The position numbers and the translations under genes are program-made. The notes below the pieces were generated by a model, which saw only the letters and a list, made by a program, of their open reading frames with translations, ran no database searches and had not been told where the DNA came from. Shown in pieces: positions 44,287-53,079 of a DNA stretch of 64,000 bases (its first letter is position 1; every line of letters begins with the position of its first letter). The DNA is from Takakia lepidozioides (taxonomy: Eukaryota > Streptophyta > Takakiopsida > Takakiales > Takakiaceae), in NCBI GenBank assembly GCA_030704615.1, contig CM060731.1, positions 91,928,756 through 91,992,755 on the forward strand. Direction: 5' to 3'.

Positions 44287-44489
44287 CAGTGCTCCAGAGG
44301 CTACAATTTTGTGGGTTCATTCATTGCATTGCTTTCCTGGATGCTTCTCCTCGGTTGCTTGATTAATGCTAGGTTTTCTTTGCAGGTTTTCATGTTGGCT
44401 TTTTTTGTTTGATTCATACATGGATTTTGTTTCTATTCACTATTCCTGTTTGCTCATTGCTTTCTTGGTTGTTCTCTGGTCTGTGACAC

Positions 44490-45035
44490 AGGAACTTGTG
44501 ACAAACAAAGGTGATATTGTCGACAAGCCGGTACAGACCAGGGGCAAGAGTGTCGACCCGGCGAGTAGCCCCCCAAAAGAGGCCTTACAACCACTCGAGA
44601 CTGCAAATGGAGTAAGTCCAGGCCCTTGTCTTGTTTGTTTTATTTTTTCCAACCTTGGGGCTCTCTTTAATTCGCAAATGTTGAGTGTCCTAGTCGTGTG
44701 TATGTCATGGGTTTTCACATCGTGTTCTTTTTTGTGTGGAGTTGGGATCACAGTTCAGGGTGGGTGACGGGGTTCGGCTGTTGGATGTGAACTCCAAACG
44801 CAAGAAATGTGGAGTAGGGCTAATTGTTGCTCTTCAAGGTGCTGTGGTGGGTTACGGGTACCCTGTTGTGCCCCTTGATTATGCCTGTGTGTACATCAAA
44901 GAGGCATGTGTCAGTAACACCCCTCTACCATATGTGAATGGCGTTAGGAAACATACCGAGTTGGGGCAGGTGGTTGGCCATACAACACTTTGGAGTCTAA
45001 AGTTACTGAAACTTATGGAGCTGCGGAAGGGATAG
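44490..45035 (+). pseudogene. CACTA ORF 3' exons (DUF8039-like C-terminus)
   Basis: After a GACACAG acceptor, about 44,492-44,611 encodes ELVTNKGDIVDKPVQT to a GTAAGT donor. A second exon (about 44,752-45,035) encodes RVGDGVRLLDVNSK, VPLDYACVYIKEA and LGQVVGHTTLWSLKLL. That resembles the domain at the C-terminus of plant En/Spm Transposase_24 proteins. It is the likely continuation of the 41,790-43,345 gene, with the FCP1-like frame lying in between. Confidence 0.5.
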
Positions 45036-45479
45036 TCAGTATTGCACTGTTTAACAGAGTTCTTGATTCTAATAGCACCAGAACATACTAGCTACAACAA
45101 TTCAGCCCATGTGTGGGCTTGCTTGTTTTTTGCTGGGCCTTTTAAGTCATGGATTTTTTGACCTTGTGGCTTTTGAGGTGTCCATTGGGACATTGGTCTC
45201 ATTTGGATTTTTGTAATGTGATTTATAGGGCTTGTATTGCCCTGTAGTTGACTATTTTCATTCTCCTTGGTTGATAGTATGCAGGAGGGATCGATTCTGT
45301 TTTCATGTTGGAATTTCACCATGTAATAAAGAATTTAAATCATTTAATTCACTTTCATTTTAAATAATAATATTAAAAATAATACCATTTAATAAAATTT
45401 TCCAAGGCTGCAATCTCCCCGTTCTTTTAAATATTAAATGAAAACTAAAAATTAAAATATAAACATTAAAAATATAAAC

Positions 45480-46213
45480 TATTTCGGAAAACAATCTTGA
45501 TGACACGTGGCATCACTCCTGCTCAAACCAGAACACGTGGCAGTATATGACACGACATTCTTTATCTATATTTTCACCACGTGTAAAGATCCATAGTCAT
45601 ATATGCTAGTCATATATTTTGTCTGTGTGCCACATGTCACATCTCAAGTGCAACAGGTGTCCCGCTAACAACTCTCCATGTAGACATCCCTGTAGTCATA
45701 TGAGCGAGTCATGTAGTCACCACGTGTGAAATCTGCCATAGCACACGTGTCCCGCTAGCGCCTCTCCATGTAGGCATCATTGTGCAGACATGCAGTCCTA
45801 TGATCATGGCAAGAAGTCGTGACATGTCAAATTCCCAGTGGCGCACATGTCCATCCATCGCCTCTCCATGTAGGCATCACTTTGCAGACATGTAGTCATA
45901 TGATCCCCTGACGAATGCATGACGTGTCGCTTGCGCAGTGGCGCACGTGTCCCGCTGAAGCCTCTCCATGTAGACAGCGCTCAACAGACAATGTAGTCAT
46001 ATATTAGTCATATAGTTGTGACTGCAACCCTCTCTGCAGCAGGACTCCAGGTACCACGCAAGCAGTCACGGATATGACTTGCAAAACGCAGTCCTAAAGA
46101 CTAGTCGCTATGACAGGGTTTTTTTTCACTACAGAGTGATGTAGTTATGAACGCATATAAGACTGAAAAAATAGTCATATGTGAAGTCATAAAAACGCTC
46201 ATCTGTTGTAGTG
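45480..46213. repeat. CACTA subterminal repeats and right terminus
   Basis: A unit of about 110-120 bp containing CCGCT, CTCTCCATGTAG and TAGTCATATGA is repeated four to five times between 45,530 and 46,010. The segment closes with TCATCTGTTGTAGTG at 46,213, whose inverse CACTACAACAGATGA fits a CACTA terminus. CACTACAGAGTGATGTAG in direct orientation at 46,129 makes a short inverted pair with it. No matching left terminus is found in the window. Confidence 0.55.
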
Positions 46214-46374
46214 TTCTTGGTGTGATTGCTCATGCTTAGAGAGCTTTCATTGTCTTCCACTTCTCTCATTGTGGCATAGCTTTCTAGGATTGTATGCTTA
46301 GAATGTATGATGGACAACGATGTATCTTGTGGCACGATGCTTAGGTGCACGACACATGGACTTGCGGCTGTTGC

Positions 46375-46510
46375 AGAAAGCGTAGAGTGTTGCGGTGGAG
46401 CCTAGAGATGAGTGCATAAGGATTGCCAGATACGACGAGGCTACTCGAGGAAGCATAGAGTGTTGCGGTGGGGCCTAGGAACGACTGCACAGGCGGGGTT
46501 AAGTGGGATC
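46375..46510. repeat. tandem duplication of a 73-bp unit
   Basis: GTAGAGTGTTGCGGTGG and following bases at about 46,381 recur at about 46,455 as ATAGAGTGTTGCGGTGG. Nothing coding is seen. Confidence 0.6.
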
Positions 46511-46808
46511 GTGGAACGGCTGCTGAAGGCGGAGGTCAGTGGAATACCCATTTTTCGCAGCGACAGTTTGCAGGGAGCTAGCGTGAAAAAATGCTGAGGA
46601 TGAAAGTTGTGGCCAGGCAGAGGGCAAAAGAAAAATGCAAGACCAGTGAAAAATATCTAGAAGTCAGTGTTACCTTCGGTGTCGGTGCAGCGGATATAGA
46701 TGTCACGTGTTTATAGAAGATGGAGAATTTCATTAACCGTGTGTGCATCTCCGGATTGTGTACGTTGGAGAGGGGTGACACTCTATTTCACCTTCACTTG
46801 CAAATGAT

Positions 46809-47105
46809 TTGTACAATATATGTTTCCGGCTTGTTGATGTTAAACATGCTCATAAAAAAGAACTTAGATGGGATGATCCCAAAGTTGCACCTCCAGGACA
46901 TGTGGTTCATTGTAAAGCGCTTCGTGGAAAAGGTTTGCACACTGTTATTGGGATGGTTGGTTACTATTTGAAGAATATCAACAAACCTGGTTTCAAATTT
47001 GGTCAGTTCCGAACAGATGCATAATGGGCTTGATGAGTATGTCAAGTACGACACTTCGTCAATTAAAAATCGAGTGTGTCTCACACATCAAAATCTACTG
47101 GAACG
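46809..47105 (+). pseudogene. fragment of an unrecognised mobile-element protein, possibly Rep/HUH-like
   Basis: The frame contains VDVKHAHKKELRWDDPKVAP, HCKALRGKGLHTVIGMVGYY and NKPGFKFGQFRTDA before a stop at about 47,022. It then reads DEYVKYDTSSIKNRVCL and HQNLLERAQIV to the TRIM element at 47,115. HTVIGMVGYYLK could correspond to the Tyr-x-x-Lys catalytic motif of HUH replication proteins, as in Replitron-type elements; that is speculative. The TRIM has inserted into or beside it. Confidence 0.3.
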
Positions 47106-47325
47106 CGCACAAATTGTTAAATTTGTGGAAAGAGAGAGTGACTTGTAATTGATAATGAAGAAGATGTTAATAGTGAGTGTGTGCTCACTTTAAGACATGT
47201 GAACAGTCATGACTATTGATACAACCAATAGGTCTAAGTTACACAGATCACAACTCTTTGTCTAAGAGTTGTGTCCCTTCAAGATTCACCATATGACATG
47301 ATGAATGTTAAATTGACTTCCAACA

Positions 47326-47336
47326 CCCTCCCTCAA
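47326..47336 (-). promoter_or_regulatory. polypurine tract of the TRIM
   Basis: The minus-strand sequence TTGAGGGAGGG lies immediately before the 3' LTR start TGTTGG. Confidence 0.75.
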
Positions 47337-48035
47337 TGAAAACATTCAACAGTCTAAATTATGAAGGCCATGATTTTGTCCAACAATGCTATTAAAGCAT
47401 ATTCACATAATTTTAATCTTTGATTAAATGAGATGTATAGAGTTGTTGGCATTGGCCAACGTCCTCTAGCATGTCCTCCCTTGGTCGAATTGAGACTTTG
47501 TTCACATCAAAGTGAAAGTCGTTATTGTGACCAACTTGCTATCAATTACTCAGAGATAGCTTGATTTTCAAAAAGAAGTTCTTGTTGGATAAAGTACTCA
47601 TTTGAAGTTCAAATGCACCAATAGTGATGATGTTGGAATGACACATTAGATCTTTTCTTTAAGTTAATGCCGCATGACATAACTCTACATGAAGGTTCTG
47701 AAACAAGTTTATTAACAATATAATTGTTACTTAAATGACACTTTAATTGAAATGGCCATTAGACTCAATTGTCTCCATGACTTCTTGACATGTTTTTCAC
47801 CATTAATATTCATTCGTGGCTTCTTTGCCTAGGAATAATGTTCACCACATTTAGGTGCTTATGGTGTACTATACTGATGCAAAGTTTGGTTTTATATATA
47901 ATAAAATTTAGATCTTTAGACCTAATTAGATCTTCTTTGATAGTCGCTTAACTATCATATCTACTAGTACTACAATACTAACATGACAATCTTAAGTCGA
48001 CTCTCATTAGATCTCTATTGAAAGGTTGAGCATTA

Positions 48036-48047
48036 GCTCTGATACCA
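48036..48047 (-). promoter_or_regulatory. primer-binding site for initiator methionine tRNA
   Basis: On the minus strand, TGGTATCAGAGC directly follows the CA end of the 5' LTR. This is the sequence complementary to the 3' end of plant initiator tRNA-Met that Copia and TRIM elements use as primer. Confidence 0.9.
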
Positions 48048-48213
48048 TGTTAAATTTATGGAAATAGAGAGTGACTTGTAATTGATAATGAAGAAGATGT
48101 TACAATAGTGAGTGTATGCTCACTTTAAGACATGTGAATAGTCATGACTATTGATCCAACCAATAGGTCTAAGTCACATAGATCACAATTCTTTGTCTAA
48201 GAGTTGTGTCCCT

Positions 48214-48468
48214 TATTTAAAACTGCAACTTTCAAAGTTGGGTTTGGAGGAAGACTATAGCTCAAGAATGGGATGTCAAACATTGGCATTTATATGGAAT
48301 CCATCGCTGCTGGAAGACGACTCTTTAGTACTTGCGTAGCTGTTGGTAGTAAACCGAGATGGAGGCAGGCAGACACGGAGCAACGACCTCCGTCATCATC
48401 GCTTCGAGATCCATTCATATTCTTTTACATCGATTCCTCCTTTTTTCATTCGTCGCTTCGTTCCATCA
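48214..48468. other. no gene seen
   Basis: A short intervening stretch without a supported feature, up to the target duplication of the CACTA-type element. Confidence 0.4.
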
Positions 48469-48471
48469 ATG

Positions 48472-49663
48472 CACTATAGCAAATGGGGGGGGGGGGGTTT
48501 TTCGATGCTAGCCACGCCCCCACGCCCTGTGCGACGCTGAGCCCGCGGCGTTGTTTTGCGACGTCCCGGCGTCGCAATCCCCCGCTGCGACACCATTACG
48601 ACTCCCAGCCGTCGTAAGGTGGCATGAAGGGGGAAAGAGGGCCCTCGCTGCGACGGTTTTTTTTTCTTGCGACGCCCCGACGTCGGAAATCCAAAAAATA
48701 TATTAAAATATTTAAAAAATAAATAAATTTTTTAGACGTTGCGACGCCTCGGCTTCGCAAAAGCGTCACTAAGGGCGGCCTAGCACCTCTGTGACGCCGT
48801 TGCAACAGCATCACCACAGTGGGAGTTTTTTTTTTTTTTTGGGCTTTGCGGCCCTCAACTTCACAAAAGTGTCGCTGGGGGCGCCCGCGCTGGGACGCCC
48901 AACGTTGCGACGTCAGGGGGTCGCAACGACGTCGCCACAGTGGGTCGCAATGGTGTTGTGGTCAGCTTAGGTCCACACAATGACGTCGCTTGGGGCGCTT
49001 AACGGTGGGGGTACAACAACGGCGACGATGTTGGGGCTGGGGCCGGGGCTGGGGCTGGGGCTGGGGCAGGGGCACTAAGGCTGTGGAGGTTGCAACTCCC
49101 CGACGTCACAAGAGAGACCCCCTTAACAGGAATTTGAAGGAACTTGAAGGAACTCTTTATATATATATATATATATAACTTTTGTGATACATAGATGTAG
49201 CGTAGGTGTGTTGGTTAGTTTGTAGTGTCTTAGAAATGTTATAACATGGAGGTCTTAGGTTCAAGTATGCGTTGCATGATATATGTAGAACAATGAACAT
49301 ATCGCCATTAGACAGAACCGGAGTCAATGGTCAACAAGTTTTTGAAATTCAAATTTTCCCGCCTAAATTCATATGTACCCCCCTTAAATTGTGACGTCCG
49401 GGCGTCGCACTTTGCGACCCCAAGACGGTGCTAATTCTGCATTGCAGAATAGGTTTTTTTTTTTTTTTTTTTTTCCCCTTCCGACGCCCGTGCGTCGCAA
49501 ATCGCGGTTGCGCATATTTGCGATCCCCATTGGTCGCAAATTTGCGACGTTTTTTTGACGACCCCCGGACGTCGCAAATATGGTTTTTTTTTTTCGCCCG
49601 AACAGGGCTGTTTTACGACACCGCGGCGTGAAAACCCCCCCCCCCCCCCTTTTTCCTGTAGTG
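48472..49663. mobile_element. non-autonomous CACTA-type DNA transposon (1,192 bp) with 3-bp target duplication
   Basis: The left end is CACTATAGCAAATGGGGGG; the right end, reverse-complemented, is CACTACAGGAAAAAGGGGGG. ATG flanks both sides (48,469-48,471 and 49,664-49,666). Interior GCGACG/CGTCGC palindromes, a (TA)n stretch near 49,160 and a conserved central segment (ATGTTATAA...GTTCAAGTATGCGTTGC) match the copy at 12,427-13,534. It has no coding capacity and needs a transposase in trans. Confidence 0.88.
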
Positions 49664-49666
49664 ATG

Positions 49667-50290
49667 AATGCTACTTCGAGGCAGGCCCATCCAGTATATA
49701 TATTCATCGATACAGCTATGTACCCATCCATGAACATAGGAGTATTCTATATATACATGAGTACGTCCACGTGCTGTCAACACAAATGTACATGATGGGT
49801 TATAGGAGAGGGATGCTTAAGTCAATCTACTGCGAGCTTCCTCTCAGATCCCAAGCCGGAAGACATGGGTTCGTGTGTGTGTGGGAGAGATAAAGGCAAG
49901 AACGAGCTAACTGTGTCACCGTGTCTTGTGCTGAGAAATTGTTCAGTTAGGCCTTGCCGTCAAAGAGAGAAGCCCTAGGCTGATCTGCAGGAGTTGCAGA
50001 AGAGGAGCTAGAGAGCCTGGAAAAACTAGCTACCCATGCTTGTATTCTTGGACTGGAGCTATCCATATCCGAGGTTGGTCCATAGGCACAGATCTGCATA
50101 CATAAGGCCGCATCTAGGTACCCAATCTACATTGCATTAAATTATTGTTTTTTATTTTCGAAATTTGTACTTCTGCTCATGAAAACCGATTGTGTTACTA
50201 CTCTGCTCGCAGAGATACACTAGCGGAACCTGAATTTTTCCCGTGTACTAAGGGAGACCAACTTGAGAATCTTTAGTCCGTAGACAGGGG
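49667..50290. other. no gene seen
   Basis: No supported coding sequence. A TGCTCATGAAAACCG at about 50,173 matches the start of the GCTCATG-rich segment at 18,667 and may be a worn terminus. Confidence 0.4.
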
Positions 50291-50609
50291 AGCACTGCCC
50301 TAGAATCAAAGACTAGAAGCTCATCCAGGTTTGCAGCTGGTCCTACTTCTCCTGCTACGGAGTCAAATCCAGGTGACAGTGATACAGGTTGTATCATTAA
50401 AATAGACACCGTGATTCCCATAAGATTTTTGTGTACGCCCTGCTATAACTCTACACACAAGGATCGCATGTTTCTTCCTCAAATTATCTATTCCCACAAT
50501 CGGGAGGGGCGTCTTGTGAGCTTTTCCGTTGACCTGGCTGTGGTATAGATCCCCTTGTCTTCCTCCACAGTGAATCCTGAGCGGAGGATATAGCATACGT
50601 TGCAGGTAG

Positions 50610-51400
50610 CTAAATGTTTGACGAGCCATTTAGTCCCAACGAGCACACGAGGGCGGTACCATGAAACCTCAATAACTCATTACCGTCCACCAGGCACTGC
50701 GGATGCTTCTTGTCTTCCCTGCTCACTCGCCTTTTCACAGTCTCACGATACTCCTCAAATCTCGCTATGGTTCTTTCAGTATTGTCGATCTTAAAGTATT
50801 CCGTCTTTCTTGCCACACGGAATTTTATTGTTCATCCAGCTGCTGCGGAATATGATCTCGACCACAGTGAGTGACGAGTCTTCTTTCCGCAACTCCAACA
50901 CTGCAAACAGCCTCCCCTTGGTCAGCTCTGGATATCTTCGATACTTAAGGTTAAATCCTCAGTTCACCGGACCCTCAAAGCAACTTCCATAGGTGCACAA
51001 CTATAACTTCCGTGCCCTGCATGAAGTAGCCAACTGCTAAAAATTAAGAAGTCGTTATTCAGGATTGCACGGAGTAATTCCAGTCTTCTTCATCGGAGTG
51101 CAGCCTTTGTATCATGCCCATCCATGCAAGCAGTCTATGGTTTCCATCCCAGACGCACGGAACATCTTCCCCGAGAATGCTTGCGTGGAGTGTTTCTTTG
51201 CGAGCTGCTCCTTGAACTCCTTGTTCACCTTTCGCAGATGGGATTTGTCTTCTAAGGGGATTTGCTCTAGGTACCCTACACAAGCATAACCAAGTGGGTC
51301 TTCTGAAGAGTAGGTCTCTGTTTCTGCTACACCTCCTGAGCCTTAGAAGCCTCTCACAATCTTCACAATCACACCCTAAACAAATATGACTATTAAAATC
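50610..51400 (-). pseudogene. ParB-like gene, degenerate third copy
   Basis: On the minus strand, about 51,290-51,070 encodes LRKVNKEFKEQL, STQAFSGKMF and, after a one-base shift, VWDGNHRLLAWMGMIQRLH and EEDWNYSVQ. These correspond to the TRNEEF...MSGKMFYVWDGNHRLLAW...DLDWHFAVD part of the gene at 30,537-36,720. A further exon-like stretch (about 50,990-50,800) has RYPELTKGRLFAVLELRKED. No methyltransferase part is recognisable. The sequence is more diverged than the plus-strand copy at 26-28 kb, so it probably comes from another subfamily. Confidence 0.65.
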
Positions 51401-51637
51401 TAATGGAGTGTCTAGTGAAAGGTCCATGGATAAACGGGTCCATAAAACAACTGATGAAAGAATGCACTGATGAAAGATTTTGTCATGTACATAGCTTGGA
51501 TCCCCTCCCTTGCAAACATACGGATGAACATTGGACCGATTGTTTTATGGTTACTTGTAAGGTTTCACTTATGAGAACTGTTTTGATTGAGTTTTACAGC
51601 TCAACTTCTGCCCTCATCCCTTCAACCAATAACAGCC

Positions 51638-52513
51638 ATGGGAATGATGCTGGGAAAAATCACCATGGAGACGCCCAAGTACAAGGTTGTCGCACAGAAG
51701 CCTGATTATGAAATCAGGGAGTATGATCCTGTTGTGGTGGCGGAAGTTACATATGATCCCAAGGAGATGAAGAGGGGTAGAGATGGTGGATTCATGATTC
51801 TCTCGGGCTATATAGGGGCAATTGGAACACCCTGCAACAAGAAGGGGACAACACCTGGGGAGAAGATCGCAATGACTGCACCCGTCATCACACGGGAGCA
51901 ATCTCATGGTCCGTTGGATCAATTTGTTTCGAAAATGTTCTGCCAATCCACTACACCAGAACTACTGCTGCACCAAGACATGGACCATAGTATCTTCATG
52001 GCTAACACCTTCTTCATTTAGCGTGCTTAGATTCATTGAAAGGGCATTTAAGTCACCAACTTGTTGTGGCACTCTGGAGGTAAATGCTGAATGTTAGATA
52101 ATATTATCTGTGTTCCCAGAGGCAGGTCCAATTCACTCTGTGAAACTTTCAGGTGGACGGGAGAAGATTGCAATGACTGCCCCAGTGGTTACTGAAGAAA
52201 AGGAGGTCAAGGAGGGGGAGAAGAGGTTAGTAACCATGCAGTTTGTGCTGCCCTCCAAGTATACTATGGAGAATGTGCCCACACCAACAGATGAAAGGAT
52301 GAAGGTGAAAGACTTTCCAGCCAAAAAATTTGGAGTGATAAATATCAGTGGAATGCAGATGAAAAGCTTACAGAGCAGCAGTTGCAGATACTGAGGAAGG
52401 CATTGCAAACTGACGGATACAAGATTACTGGGCAGTACTTACTGGCACAGTTCAACCCTCCATGGACTCCCTGGTTTCTTAGAACTAATGAAGTTATGCT
52501 TCCCATTGAGTAG
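51638..52513 (+). CDS. SOUL haem-binding family protein
   Basis: Exon 1 starts at MGMMLGKITMETPKYKVV (51,638) and continues with YEIREYDPVVVAEVTYDP and GEKIAMTAPVITRE. Exon 2 follows a TTTCAG acceptor (52,153) with EKIAMTAPVVTEE, MQFVLPSKYTMENVPTPTDE, FGVINISG and, after a one-base shift near 52,355, LQILRKALQTDGYKITGQYL and FNPPWTPWFLRTNEVMLPIE, ending in TAG at 52,513. The doubled KIAMTAPV motif and the NPPWTP...TNEVM ending are typical of plant SOUL/HBP proteins, which bind haem or tetrapyrroles. The shift makes this copy either a young pseudogene or an assembly error. The donor near 51,908 is weak. Confidence 0.8.
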
Positions 52514-53070
52514 ATTCTTAAATTGTAACATGACTAGACCATAGAGAGTTGACTGTCTGTAGGTATTGTCCAGGCTGTAGGAGATGCAAGGATTCATCAC
52601 TGAAACTGTCTTTATCAGTTTGTCTTTTTGTTAGAAATCTTGAAGGAAACATGTATTGTATTATTATCACTTGCATGAAAGATTGCTTCAAATTTTTGTG
52701 AATGTGGATACTCTATTTGAGAGAGTGCCACAGGATCATAATTATTCAGGCACCATCTCACTTTCTCTCCACCCACTCTCTATCAGAGGAAGGTACTGAT
52801 GGTAAATTTGAAGGTATAACCTCAGTTGCTCGTGTCTCCTGAATGATTGGTTTGAAAAAACTTGCTCTGGTTGGTTGCCAAGCAATGTATCATTTACTTG
52901 TTTGTATTTCACCAAGCTTTTATATGACAAGTCACTGGTCATTGGAAATTGCCAGATAGCTGACTATTTTGAAGCTGATTAATAGTACATTACCTTTCAC
53001 ATGCAGTCTCCTATGTAACTAGCTCATACTCACCACGATTACTGATAGTTCTCACTCTGCAATCTGGGAA
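52514..53070. other. no gene seen
   Basis: Downstream of the SOUL stop lies AT-rich sequence with no supported feature; it probably holds the 3' UTR. Confidence 0.4.
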
Positions 53071-53079
53071 TCTTAGTGC

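Larger units (their letters stand above)
47115..48213 (-). mobile_element. TRIM-like LTR retroelement
   Basis: Two similar terminal repeats face the same way. The left one (47,115-47,325, 211 bp) is the 3' LTR on the minus strand, TGTTGGAAGT...AAATTTAACA. The right one (48,048-48,213) is the 5' LTR and has lost about 45 bp at its outer end. Between them lie 722 bp without any supported open frame. With a primer site and a polypurine tract in place but no gag or pol, it fits a TRIM or deleted Copia derivative that depends on another element's enzymes. Confidence 0.85.
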
